The position numbers and the translations under genes were made by a program. A stretch of 52,944 bases of DNA, taken from the NCBI GenBank assembly GCA_945897075.1, contig CAMDEX010000009.1, positions 1 to 52,944 of the forward strand, given 5' to 3'. Source of the stretch: Litorilinea aerophila (lineage in GTDB: Bacteria > Chloroflexota > Anaerolineae > Caldilineales > Caldilineaceae). Each line of letters opens with the position of its first letter. Position 1 is the first letter of the stretch. The notes beneath the pieces are model-generated. The model saw only the letters and a program-made list of their open reading frames with translations. It did no database searches and had not been told where the DNA came from. Of this stretch, positions 35,358 through 43,862 are shown in pieces.

Positions 35358-38084
35358 ATGCAAGCGACACCAACCGCAAGGGCTGAAATGGACGTCCCCC
35401 TCTGCCTGCACCTCGACGCGCCCGGGGCAACGCTGGCGCGCACAGGCGGCAAGGGGCTGAATCTGATGAAACTGGCGCAGGCTGGTTTTCCTGTGCCCGG
35501 TGGGTTTGTTGTGACCACCGACGGCTACGACGCCTTTGTGAACGGCGCGGGGCTGGCGGGCTGGATGGCAAGCGAAGTGGCCGCTATGGACGCGAGGAAC
35601 CCGGACGCATTGGTCGCGCTTTCGGATCGCATCCGCGCCCGTTTTCGGGAGAGCGTTCTGCCGCCCGCGTTGGCTGAGACAATCCGTGCCGCATACGCCG
35701 GGCTGGGGAAACCAAAAGTAGCTGTGCGCTCCTCCGCCACCGCCGAAGACCTGCCCGATTTCTCCTTTGCCGGGCAGCAGGACACCTTTCTGAATGTGTT
35801 GGGCGACGACCCGCTGCTGACCGCGGTGGTGGAATGTTGGAGCAGCCTGTGGACGGCGCGCGCCATCGGCTATCGGGCGCGCAACGGCATAGACCAGTCG
35901 GCGGTCTCGCTGGCCGTCGTCGTGCAGGAGATGGTGCAGAGCGCAGTGTCGGGCGTGCTTTTCACGGCCAACCCGCTCAGCGGACGGCGCACGGAGACGG
36001 TTATTGACGCCACCTTCGGATTGGGCGAGGCGCTGGTCAGCGGACAGGTGGAGCCGGACCACTACGTGACAGAGACGGCGACGGGGCGCATTATTGAGAA
36101 GCGCTTGGGGGCCAAGGCGACGGTCATCCGCGGGGTGGCGGGCGGCGGTACTATCACCGAAGCGGCAGACGCCCGCGGTCAGCAGGCGTTGAGCGACGAC
36201 GCCATCGCCGCGGTCACCGCCCTGGGCAAACGGGTGGCCGACTTCTACGCTTCACCCCAGGACATCGAATGGGCGTATGCGGACGGCAGACTCTATCTGC
36301 TTCAATCGCGCGCCATCACATCCCTCTTCCCGCTGCCCAACTGGGGCGACGCCGACGATCTGCACCTCTTTTTTTCCTTCGCCGCGGTGCAGGGTGTGAT
36401 GGACCCGATTACGCCTCTCGGTCAAGACCTGATCAAACTTTTCCTCAGCGGGGGCGCGTTTCTCTTCGATCTACCAGCGCCTGGCTACAAAGAACAGCGG
36501 GTCTTCTTCACAGCAGCCGAACGACTCTGGATTGATTTCTCGACGGTCATCCGCAACCGGCTGGGGCGCAAACTCTTCACTACGGCTGTGGGAGCGATTG
36601 AACCGGGCGCACGCGACGCGGTCGTCGCGATGCTGGACGATCCGCGCATTCTCGCCCGCTCTGGCCCGCCCGGCCCCACCACCTTCCGCTCTATCTTCAC
36701 ACTTCTGCGCAAAGTGGGGCCAAATCTGATCAGCGCCCTGCGCCGACCCGAACAGGCCCAGCAGCAGTTTCGGGCGATGGTCGAGGAGTTTGTCAGCGAC
36801 ACCGAGCAGCGCTTTGCCCAGGCCCACACCCTGGCCGAACGGCTGAAAACCCACGAGGCGATTCTGCAGCGGCTTGGGCCGCAATTGATGACCCGCTTTA
36901 TGCCCTGTATGCTGGCTGGCTACATCCCGCTCAATCTGCTCCTGCGCATGGCGGATCGGCTGGGCAAAAGCGACCCGTCTATCGGTCAGGATACGGTTCT
37001 CGCCATCACCCGCGGTCTGCCTTACAACGTGACGACGGAGATGGACCTGGCCCTCTGGCAGACAGCCCAGACCATTCGCAAGGACGCGGCGTCGGCGCAA
37101 TTGTTTGCAGAGACAGATGCCGCGGCGTTGGGCGCGGCCTGGCAGGCAAAACGTCTGCCCGCGGCGGCCCAAAAGACGACAGACGACTTTATGCGCCGCT
37201 ACGGGATGCGCGGGGTGGCCGAGATTGACCTTGGCCGTCCGCGCTGGCGCGAACTGCCCGACCAGGTGATGCAGACGATCCGCAGCTATTTGACCATCGA
37301 AGACGAGAACGCCGCGCCGGAAGCGGTCTTCCGCCGGGGCGAAGTGGCCGCGGCCGCAGCCATCGAACAGTTGGCCGCGGCCGCGCAACGGGCCTGGGGG
37401 CGCGGCGGGCTAGTGCGGGCGCTGGCGCGGCGGGTGCGGGCGCTGGCCGGTGTGCGCGAAAGCCCGAAGTTCACCGCCATCCGGCTGATGGGCATCAGCC
37501 GGGCCGCGTTGCTGGAGAGCGGGCGGGAGTTGGTGACCGCCGGTGTGATCGAGCGCGCCGACGATCTGATGTTTCTGCATTTTGACGAGTTGCAAGTGCT
37601 GGCGATGCACGCGCCGGGCGATTGGAAGCGGCTGGTGGCGGATCGGCGGCGCACGTGGGAGCGGGAACGGGGGCGGCGTCCGCTGCCCCGCTTCCTTTTC
37701 AGCGACGGTTACGCCCTCTACGAGGGGCTGGGTGCGGGCGCGGCGAGCGCAGACGGGGCGATTGTGGGCAGTCCCGTCTCGCCCGGTGTGGCGGAGGGGG
37801 TTGTGCGGGTGGTCTTCGATCCCCACGGCGCGCAGTTGCAGCACGGCGAGATTCTCGTCTGCCCCGGCACCGACCCGGCCTGGACACCGCTCTTTCTGGC
37901 CGCGGGCGGGCTGGTGACGGAGGTGGGCGGGATGATGACCCACGGCTCGGTCGTGGCCCGCGAATACGGCATCCCCGCGGTGGTGGGGGTGGATCGGGCG
38001 ACCGAACGCTTGCAGACGGGCCAGCGGGTGCGGATCGATGGCAGCAGCGGGCGGATTGAAATTTTGGGGAATGACCGCGAATAA
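35358..38084 (+). CDS. PEP-synthase-like phosphotransferase (rifampin phosphotransferase architecture)
   Basis: The 908-residue protein has an N-terminal ATP-grasp domain (GGKGLNLMKLAQAGFPVPGGF; VRSSATAEDLPDFSFAGQQDT) and a C-terminal swivelling His domain with GGMMTHGSVVAREYGIP, where His862 is the phosphocarrier. The TIM-barrel PEP-binding domain of true PEP synthase is absent. A central region of about 450 residues takes its place, as in rifampin phosphotransferase. The acceptor phosphorylated is unknown. It follows fcl by 39 bases at the end of the glycan locus. The start at 35358 has GGAAAGGGA upstream; a TTG at 35337 is an alternative. Confidence 0.85.
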   Translation: MQATPTARAEMDVPLCLHLDAPGATLARTGGKGLNLMKLAQAGFPVPGGFVVTTDGYDAFVNGAGLAGWMASEVAAMDARNPDALVALSDRIRARFRESVLPPALAETIRAAYAGLGKPKVAVRSSATAEDLPDFSFAGQQDTFLNVLGDDPLLTAVVECWSSLWTARAIGYRARNGIDQSAVSLAVVVQEMVQSAVSGVLFTANPLSGRRTETVIDATFGLGEALVSGQVEPDHYVTETATGRIIEKRLGAKATVIRGVAGGGTITEAADARGQQALSDDAIAAVTALGKRVADFYASPQDIEWAYADGRLYLLQSRAITSLFPLPNWGDADDLHLFFSFAAVQGVMDPITPLGQDLIKLFLSGGAFLFDLPAPGYKEQRVFFTAAERLWIDFSTVIRNRLGRKLFTTAVGAIEPGARDAVVAMLDDPRILARSGPPGPTTFRSIFTLLRKVGPNLISALRRPEQAQQQFRAMVEEFVSDTEQRFAQAHTLAERLKTHEAILQRLGPQLMTRFMPCMLAGYIPLNLLLRMADRLGKSDPSIGQDTVLAITRGLPYNVTTEMDLALWQTAQTIRKDAASAQLFAETDAAALGAAWQAKRLPAAAQKTTDDFMRRYGMRGVAEIDLGRPRWRELPDQVMQTIRSYLTIEDENAAPEAVFRRGEVAAAAAIEQLAAAAQRAWGRGGLVRALARRVRALAGVRESPKFTAIRLMGISRAALLESGRELVTAGVIERADDLMFLHFDELQVLAMHAPGDWKRLVADRRRTWERERGRRPLPRFLFSDGYALYEGLGAGAASADGAIVGSPVSPGVAEGVVRVVFDPHGAQLQHGEILVCPGTDPAWTPLFLAAGGLVTEVGGMMTHGSVVAREYGIPAVVGVDRATERLQTGQRVRIDGSSGRIEILGNDRE

Positions 38085-38203
38085 GAGGATGACGCGAGTG
38101 GTTGACGTGTACGGATGTCTTTGGACAATCCCAACCGACCAACTATTCGCGCAATCCTCCCTTTCGCAGTAACCTACGCAATACAAACCGAGGAGAATCT
38201 ATC

Positions 38204-39370
38204 GTGTCCAGTTTGCTTGCCTTCCTCTCGATCTTCTCCGGTGTAACGGGAATTTTCGCCTATCAGTGGATTACATTTGTGCCCTGGGTGGGAATCGGCT
38301 ATCTCTACCACATCCGTCGTGTGATTTGGGCGTGGCGGCTGCTGACGGTGGGGCTGGCCCTGGCCGGCTGGCTGCTGACGCCCGGCGCTGACGCTACGGG
38401 TACGCTGGCATTCGCCCTCATCCTGGCCGCGCTGGCCGGGGCGAGCAACCCAACCCGGGTGCTGACCGCGGTGACAGACCCACAGCCGGTGGCCGCGGAC
38501 AAGGCCGGACTGGGCGAAAATGCGCCGGTGTTGGGGCTGGCCTGGCAAGGTGAAAGTCGCGCCTGGTCATTGGAACTGCTGGCACCCCACCATCTGGTCA
38601 ACGATTTTGTCGGCGACGAGCCGGTGCTGGCCGCCTGGTGACACGCCTGTCGCAGCGGCGTCGTGTACGCCGCCACAGTGGATGGACGTCGTTTGACCTG
38701 GGAAGTGGCCGCGGTCTGGCGGCGCAATATGATTGTCCGCGATCGGGAGACGGGCAGTCTCTGGCAGCACGCCACGGGCGAGGCATTGGCCGGTCCGCTG
38801 GCCGGGCGGCAACTGACACCCCTGCCGGGTACACAGGTGACGTGGGGCGTCTGGCGGCAGGAGCAGCCAGAGACAACTGCCGTAGCCAGCGCCGAATGGG
38901 TCAGCCACGTGCCCAAAGCCTTTGTCGAGTTTGCCCTGCGTAGCACCAGCCAGGACGGTCTCAATGTGCCGGGAATGCAGCGCAACGACAGCCGCCTGCC
39001 GCCGCATACCCCCGTCGCCGGGCTGGTGGTGGCGGGCGAGGCGCGGGCCTATCCGCTGGAAATGCTGCGCGCGGCGGGCGTTGTCAACGACGCGTTGGGC
39101 GGGCAGCCGGTGGCGCTGGTCTACGACAGCGCGGGGGAGCGGGTCTGCGCCTTTGACCGGCGGGTGAGCGGACGCGTCGTCAGCCTTGCCCTGCGCGCGG
39201 GCAAACTGTACGCGGCAGAGGGGGCAGGCCGCTGGCGCAGCGACGGCGCATCCCGCGTGGAGAGTGCGCCGTCGCTGCGCTGGTTGCCCCTCAGCCGCCA
39301 GCGCTGGCTGGGGTGGAGCGAGTTTCATCCGGGCGGAGATGTGAAAATGGCCGCTCCGTTCGCGACTTGA
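38204..39370 (+). CDS. DUF3179 membrane protein with in-frame UGA, candidate selenoprotein
   Basis: The frame runs from a GTG at 38204 (AGGAG eight bases upstream) to 39370 and is interrupted once, by TGA at 38639-38641, codon 146. Three or four membrane segments fill residues 5-90, followed by two DUF3179-like halves. Around the TGA the translation is EPVLAAW-UGA-HACRSGVVY. In relatives I recall, this position begins a CxxC motif (for example YCPLC), so UGA stands for the first Cys and would give a redox-type UxxC. No other stop or frameshift occurs, and similarity continues (VWRRNMIVRDRETGSLWQ, TGEALAGPLAG). The second half reads VYDSAGERVCAF and has lost its first Cys. A SECIS-like hairpin follows. 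The alternatives are a nonsense mutation, a sequencing error or UGA-C read-through. DUF3179 function is unknown. Confidence 0.6.
38639..38641 (+). other. Recoding candidate UGA codon
   Basis: The TGA lies in frame with coding sequence on both sides and replaces the first residue of a family CxxC. The next base is C, a context known to favour UGA read-through. A selenocysteine reading would make UHAC. Confidence 0.55.
38647..38678 (+). promoter_or_regulatory. SECIS-like stem-loop after the UGA
   Basis: GCGGCGT (38655-38661) pairs perfectly over seven bases with ACGCCGC (38667-38673), closing the loop CGTGT (38662-38666). Below a small asymmetric internal loop, CTGT (38647-38650) pairs with ACAG (38675-38678). 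The loop begins 21 bases after the UGA and has G at its second position. This agrees with the bacterial SECIS rules as I remember them: a small apical loop 16-37 bases downstream, a G among its first two bases, and an upper stem of at least four pairs. GC-rich DNA makes hairpins common, so this alone is not proof. Confidence 0.5.
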
Positions 39371-39446
39371 AGCGGGTGGCTGTGTTCTTGTATGATAGAC
39401 GAACAGTTCCGTCCGCTTCTATAGTTTTACAGAAAAGAATTGTATC

Positions 39447-39509
39447 GTAGGGGCGCTTGCTTGCTGCGCCCGTCGCCTGTGTGCCGGGCGCAGCAAGCAG
39501 CGCCCCTAC
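39447..39509. repeat. Long hairpin, 24-25 base arms
   Basis: GTAGGGGCGCTTGCTTGCTG and onward (39447-39471) is complementary, with a one-base length difference, to 39486-39509, which ends GCGCCCCTAC. The loop is about 14 bases. It lies between the DUF3179 gene and the dipeptidase and would be in the dipeptidase leader. It shares the GTAGG/CCTAC ends of the 27-bp palindrome family but not its core. Confidence 0.9.
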
Positions 39510-39541
39510 ACATAATTTATATCCCACGAAAGCAGATTGCC

Positions 39542-40513
39542 TTGACCAATTCCTTGCACTTCGACGCCCTCGTCATTGACGGCCATTGCGACACCATCGG
39601 TGAACAGCTCAGCGGCAAGCGCTGGCTGGGGGATCGCGCGGCGGAGGGGCACATAGACCTGCCCCGTCTGCGTGAGGGGGGCGTGGACGCCCAGTTCTTC
39701 GCCTGCTACGTGCCCGTGCCCTACCAGCGCCACGGCGCGGCCACCCACGCGCTGGCCCGATTGGATCAGCTTCATCTGCTGGCCGAGCGTCTGCCCGACC
39801 AGTTTGTGATCGCCCGCACAGTTGACGACATCCGCCAGGCCAAGACGGCGGGCAAAATTGCCGCCATCGCCGGGCTGGAAGGGGCCGAGGCGCTGGACGG
39901 GGAGATCGGTCTGCTGCGCCAGTTCTACCGGCTGGGGGTACGCAATCTGGGGCTGGCCTGGAACTTTCGCAACGCGGCCTGCGACGGCGTCTCCGAGCGG
40001 CGTTCGGGCGGCGGGCTGACAGAGTTTGGCGTGGCGGTTGTGCAGGAATGCAACCGGCTGGGCATCGTCATTGACGCGAGCCATCTGGCCCCGGCTGGTC
40101 TGGACGATGTGCTGGAACTCTCGGAAGATCCGATTATCGCCAGCCACAGCAACGCTTTTGCCCTCTGCGATCATCCCCGCAACCTGACCGACGCCCAACT
40201 TATGGCAATTGCGGTCAAAGGCGGGGTGATCGGCGTGACGTTTGTCAACTCCTTCCTGCGCCGGGAACAGCCCGAACTGACGACAATTGACGACGTGCTG
40301 GAACATCTGGAGTATATGCTCTCCGTCGTCGGGGAGGATCACGTTGCTATCGGCAGCGACTTTGACGGCTGTACAACGCCCACCGACATCAAAGATACCA
40401 CCGCCTACCCGCAGATCACCGCCCGCTTGCAGGAACGGGGTTACGGCGAGACAACCATCCGCAAAATTCTGGGTGGCAATTTCATGCGGATTTTCGAGAA
40501 GGTCTGGCAATAG
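39542..40513 (+). CDS. Membrane dipeptidase family (M19) metallohydrolase
   Basis: The 323-residue zinc dipeptidase shows DGHCDT near residue 14 (the usual HxD ligands), EGAEALDG with the bridging Glu near 115, [25 protein letters not shown] with the later His ligands, and GSDFDG near the end. Enzymes of this group hydrolyse dipeptides, often with D-residues. There is no signal peptide, so it is cytoplasmic. The start is a TTG at 39542; an upstream frame to 39440 would translate the hairpin repeat and is rejected. Confidence 0.88.
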   Translation: MTNSLHFDALVIDGHCDTIGEQLSGKRWLGDRAAEGHIDLPRLREGGVDAQFFACYVPVPYQRHGAATHALARLDQLHLLAERLPDQFVIARTVDDIRQAKTAGKIAAIAGLEGAEALDGEIGLLRQFYRLGVRNLGLAWNFRNAACDGVSERRSGGGLTEFGVAVVQECNRLGIVIDASHLAPAGLDDVLELSEDPIIASHSNAFALCDHPRNLTDAQLMAIAVKGGVIGVTFVNSFLRREQPELTTIDDVLEHLEYMLSVVGEDHVAIGSDFDGCTTPTDIKDTTAYPQITARLQERGYGETTIRKILGGNFMRIFEKVWQ

Positions 40514-40517
40514 CCAG

Positions 40518-40552
40518 AGAAACTCGGTTTTTTCAGAAAAAACCGAGTTTCT
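40518..40552. repeat. Perfect hairpin AGAAACTCGG type, possible terminator
   Basis: Arms of 16 bases (AGAAACTCGGTTTTTT and its complement) surround the loop CAG. It starts four bases after the dipeptidase stop. The T6 run is inside the stem, so it is not a textbook terminator, though a 16-bp stem at a gene end can stop or stabilise transcripts. Related AGAAAC...GGTTT hairpins are common dispersed repeats in cyanobacteria and Chloroflexota. Confidence 0.85.
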
Positions 40553-40582
40553 GATCCCCGCCCCAGAATGTATAATGAGCGT

Positions 40583-42022
40583 ATGAGCGACGCGCAGCCG
40601 ATTGCCCAATCAAATACCCCCCAGCCGCCTGCGCCCCATCCCGGCCACGAAAGCGTTGTCGAGATTCCGGCCCGCTGGCATCCGGCCACCAAACGGATGG
40701 TTATTGTTGTCCTGTTGATTGGTGGCGCGCTGATCTTCTGGATCAGCCGTCCTGTGTTGCCTCTGCTCGTCATCGCCGGGATGGTCTCCTATCTGCTCAA
40801 CCCGATTGTGGACACCTGTGAGCGGCTGCGCATCCCACGCAGCCTGAGTACGCTCGTTCTCTACTTATTCCTGCTCGTCACGATCATTCTGACACCGATT
40901 CTGGTTGTGCCTGTGCTGATCAGACAGTTGACCGAACTGTTGATTGACGTGCCAGAGGTAACACGCAGTTTTTTGCGCTTTCTGCAGGAGTCGGTTACCA
41001 GCCTGCCCACGGCGGTGGAAATTCTCGGCTTCCAGTTCGACATTGCCGGCCCGGTGACCCAATTACAATCTACGGTCAGCGGACAGGCCGCGGTGAGCAT
41101 TTTTCCCAGCGCAGCCCAGATTCTGGACTATATCAACCGGCTGCTGGTGACAACGACAAATGTCGTCGGCAACACCGCTGTCATCGGCTTCAATGTAGTG
41201 GGCGGACTCTTCAGCGTTCTGCTCTCCCTGCTCTTTCTCTTTTTTCTCAGCTTGTATATGACAAAAGACGCCCCCCGCATCCGTAGATATGTGGAAGAGC
41301 TGTTTCCTCTCTCCTACCAGTCAGAGGCGACCCTTCTCATGCAGGAATTGGGCCGTATCTGGCAATCATTCTTCCGGGGTCAGATCATTCTTTCGCTCAC
41401 CATCGGCGTTGTTACTTATGTGGTTCTCACCTTTTTGGATATGCCTGGCGCGTTGATTCTGGCCATTGTGGCGGGCGCGTTGGAAGTAGTGCCCAATATC
41501 GGCCCCGTTTTGGCAATGCTTCCCGCTCTCATCGTTGCCCTGGTCCAGGGCAGTGACACGCTGGCGATCAGCAACTTCAATTTCGGGCTGCTCACCATCG
41601 GCGTCTACTTTGTCATCCAGCAGTTGGAAAACCAGCTTCTCGTCCCGCGCATTGTCGGCACGAGCGTCAATCTGCATCCGATCGTTGTGCTATGTGGGGT
41701 TGTGGTGGGGGCCAGCCTGGGGGGTATTTTGGGGGCGCTGTTGGCTGCGCCGACGATTGCCAGCCTGCGCGTGATTGTGAGTTATCTCTACGCCAAACTG
41801 TTGGACCAACAACCTTCCTTCCCGCTGGTCGAAGCAGCCCAGAGACGCAGCCGTACATCCTTTTACCGCCGGGTCATCCGTCCACGGCCCGCGCCCAAAG
41901 AAGAAAGCGCCGAGAACGCAGCCGGGGATCGGGGATTGGAGATTGGGGATCGGGGATCGGATTTTCTTCCCAGTCCCCAGTCCCCAGTCGCTAGTCCCCA
42001 ATCCCCGATCCCCAGCCGCTAG
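40583..42022 (+). CDS. AI-2E family (PerM-like) transporter
   Basis: The 479-residue product has seven to eight hydrophobic segments in the order expected for this family, a central amphipathic region (residues 100-180), and the conserved GALEVVPNIGPVLAMLPALI near residue 300. Members export autoinducer-2-like or other small molecules, or act as Na+/H+ antiporters; the substrate is not predictable. Residues from about 448 to the end (GDRGLEIGDRG; PSPQSPVASPQSP) are encoded by a heptamer tract and are not part of the family. The stop overlaps the stop of tsaD on the other strand. The start at 40583 is preferred over 40568 by similarity only. Confidence 0.88.
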   Translation: MSDAQPIAQSNTPQPPAPHPGHESVVEIPARWHPATKRMVIVVLLIGGALIFWISRPVLPLLVIAGMVSYLLNPIVDTCERLRIPRSLSTLVLYLFLLVTIILTPILVVPVLIRQLTELLIDVPEVTRSFLRFLQESVTSLPTAVEILGFQFDIAGPVTQLQSTVSGQAAVSIFPSAAQILDYINRLLVTTTNVVGNTAVIGFNVVGGLFSVLLSLLFLFFLSLYMTKDAPRIRRYVEELFPLSYQSEATLLMQELGRIWQSFFRGQIILSLTIGVVTYVVLTFLDMPGALILAIVAGALEVVPNIGPVLAMLPALIVALVQGSDTLAISNFNFGLLTIGVYFVIQQLENQLLVPRIVGTSVNLHPIVVLCGVVVGASLGGILGALLAAPTIASLRVIVSYLYAKLLDQQPSFPLVEAAQRRSRTSFYRRVIRPRPAPKEESAENAAGDRGLEIGDRGSDFLPSPQSPVASPQSPIPSR

Positions 42023-42034
42023 TCCCCAATCCCC
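41924..42034. repeat. Heptamer tract at the convergent ends of AI-2E and tsaD genes
   Basis: A G-rich arm of GGGGATC/GGGGATT units (41924-41970) is followed by a C-rich arm of CCCCAGT/CCCCAAT/CCCCGAT units (to about 42034). It is the same family as the tract in elp3. Both convergent genes end inside it: a CTAG at 42019-42022 provides TAG stops on both strands. Confidence 0.9.
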
Positions 42035-43074
42035 AAACTGGCGTGTACATCCACCCCCAAATCGCAGAATGAACCCAGCCCGGCGCGTTGCTGGCGATAG
42101 TAGGCCGCTGCGCCGATCATCGCCGCGTTGTCTGTGCAGAGGGCAAAGGCGGGGATATGCAGGGGGATGCCCAGACCGGCGAAGCGTTCCTGGGCGGCCA
42201 GGCGCAGGGGTCGGTTGGCGCTGACACCCCCACAGATGCAGACCTGGCGTGCGCCGAATTCTTGCGCGGCATCGGCTGTCTTCTCCACCAATACATCCAC
42301 AGACGCAGCCTGAAATTCAGCCGCGATCTCGGCGGCTGTGACCGGCTCGGTGGGGTCGCTCCCCGCCTTCACCAACTGGCGGGTCAGGTTCAACACCGCC
42401 GTCTTCAACCCCGAATAGCTGAAGTTGAAGCGATGCTCGCCGCTGCGCAGCAGCGGGCGGGGCAGGGAGAAGCGGCCCAACGCCACCCTCTCGGCGGCTT
42501 TCTGGATGGCAGGCCCGCCGGGATAGCCCAGTCCCAGCAGCCGGGCCACTTTGTCAAAGGCTTCGCCCGCGGCGTCGTCCAATGTGCGCCCCAGCAGCCG
42601 GTACTCCCCGTGACCGGTCATCAGCACCAGCTCCGTATGACCGCCAGAGACGATCAGCACCAGCACCGGGAATTCGTCCGCCGCACCGGGGTTGCCCGGC
42701 ATATCTGCCCAATTGCTATAGACGTGCCCCTCCAGATGGTTGACCGGGATCAGCGGCAGGCCAGCAGCAAAGGCCAGCCCTTTGGCCGCATTGACGCCGA
42801 CGAGCAGACTGCCCGCCAGCCCCGGCCCGTGGGTGACGGCGACGGCGTCCAGATCGGCCACCCGCACCACACCAGCCTCATCCAGCGCCTCCCGGATGAC
42901 GGTCTGGATGGCGAGGATGTGCTGGCGGCTGGCAACTTCAGGAAAAACCCCGCCAAAGCGCCGGTGCATCTCGATCTGGCTGGCGACCCGGTTGCTGAGT
43001 ACCCGGCGACCATCAACGACGACCGCGGCCGCGGTCTCGTCACAACTGGTTTCGATGGCGAGGATGTGGGTCAT
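42019..43074 (-). CDS. tsaD: tRNA N6-adenosine threonylcarbamoyltransferase
   Basis: This 351-residue member of the Kae1/TsaD family transfers threonylcarbamoyl to A37 of ANN-decoding tRNAs. ILAIETSCDETAAAVV opens the ASKHA fold. Metal ligands His113 and His117 lie in VNHLEGHVYS, with THGPGLAGSLLVG before them and a late Asp in CTDNAAM. The start at 43074 gives the standard MTHILAIETS and overlaps the preceding gene by ATGA. The last five to six residues (SLGIGD) and the stop come from the heptamer tract. No tsaB, tsaC or tsaE is in the window. Confidence 0.95.
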   Translation of the reverse strand: MTHILAIETSCDETAAAVVVDGRRVLSNRVASQIEMHRRFGGVFPEVASRQHILAIQTVIREALDEAGVVRVADLDAVAVTHGPGLAGSLLVGVNAAKGLAFAAGLPLIPVNHLEGHVYSNWADMPGNPGAADEFPVLVLIVSGGHTELVLMTGHGEYRLLGRTLDDAAGEAFDKVARLLGLGYPGGPAIQKAAERVALGRFSLPRPLLRSGEHRFNFSYSGLKTAVLNLTRQLVKAGSDPTEPVTAAEIAAEFQAASVDVLVEKTADAAQEFGARQVCICGGVSANRPLRLAAQERFAGLGIPLHIPAFALCTDNAAMIGAAAYYRQQRAGLGSFCDLGVDVHASLGIGD

Positions 43075-43553
43075 CGGTTGCGCTCGCGCCATCGTTCTTC
43101 ACGTATCTCGTCCAATCCGTCCAGCAAATCTTCAAGGGTGATGCCCGCTTCTTTCATTTTCCTTCTGAATTCAGCCCCCAAAATATCAACCTTCAGCGGA
43201 CCGCGTATTCTTTCCGCGATGAGGGCGTTTATCTCATCCATTTGGGCTTCATCCAAACGATCTGCAAGCCACCGATCCAGCGAACGTTGCGATTCCCGGC
43301 TTTTTACACCGGACAGAAGCGCGACGGCAGGAATCATCTCATCCAACTGTTCCCAAAAGATGATGTCGCGTCCGTCGCTATCCTCCATCACACGCCAATC
43401 CGTACGCTCGGCAGCCGTCGCGTGCAATAGGCGTGGATACCATTCCAGGGGAACGGATACTGTCCGTCCATCGGCAATCTCTACCAAGAGTTTGTCCCGG
43501 CCAAAGCCGACGTGAGCTACGCGTGGTTGGGTTTCAATCGTTGCAATGCTCAT
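43071..43553 (-). CDS. DUF2442 domain protein
   Basis: The 160-residue product begins with a DUF2442 domain (VSVPLEWYPRLLHATAAER; EDSDGRDIIFWEQLDEMI) of about 85 residues. A second, charged region follows (DEAQMDEINALIAERIRGPLK). DUF2442 genes are often paired with DUF4160 genes, as here, an arrangement many suspect to be toxin-antitoxin-like; I know of no proof. The ATG at 43553 has GGAG upstream. It overlaps DUF4160 by 20 bases and tsaD by four. Confidence 0.8.
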   Translation of the reverse strand: MSIATIETQPRVAHVGFGRDKLLVEIADGRTVSVPLEWYPRLLHATAAERTDWRVMEDSDGRDIIFWEQLDEMIPAVALLSGVKSRESQRSLDRWLADRLDEAQMDEINALIAERIRGPLKVDILGAEFRRKMKEAGITLEDLLDGLDEIREERWRERNR

Positions 43554-43779
43554 TCCACATCTCCAGAAATATCTCGCAATTCTCAGCGACAATGCGCTCT
43601 GCATCTTTCAAATCGGTTGCTCGCAATCCTCGATTAACTGCCAGAGTCAACGATTCAAGCCAAAATTTGGCACCTGGCGCGTTGCGTTCTCGACCTTTTG
43701 CCAAGTGAATGTGCGGTGGCTCAACGCAGTCGTATGATACAAAGTAACATAAGAAACTTCCAATGCGTTTTGAAGGCAT
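43534..43779 (-). CDS. DUF4160 domain protein
   Basis: The 81-residue product has the DUF4160 pattern: RIGSFLCYFVSYDCVEPPHIHLAKGRERN with the conserved PPHIH, then KFWLESLTLAVNRG, and a helical C-terminus. Function is unknown. The ATG at 43779 gives a standard length; a longer frame to 43893 has no similarity in its extra part. It is upstream of, and overlaps, the DUF2442 gene. Confidence 0.8.
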   Translation of the reverse strand: MPSKRIGSFLCYFVSYDCVEPPHIHLAKGRERNAPGAKFWLESLTLAVNRGLRATDLKDAERIVAENCEIFLEMWNEHCND

Positions 43780-43862
43780 AGGGCGACGCCAAATGGATAT
43801 GAATCTAATTTGATCACACAAAAATAGCTTTCGGTTAACTATACACCGATTGCTGTTGAGCG

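Noticed and set aside
38663-39370. Independent gene starting at GTG 38663 after the UGA
   Set aside because: The frame is the continuation of the DUF3179 gene; this start would fall in the middle of a conserved domain and lacks a ribosome site.
39440-39541. Extended N-terminus of the M19 dipeptidase
   Set aside because: The extra residues are encoded by a large hairpin repeat; family similarity starts at the TTG at 39542.
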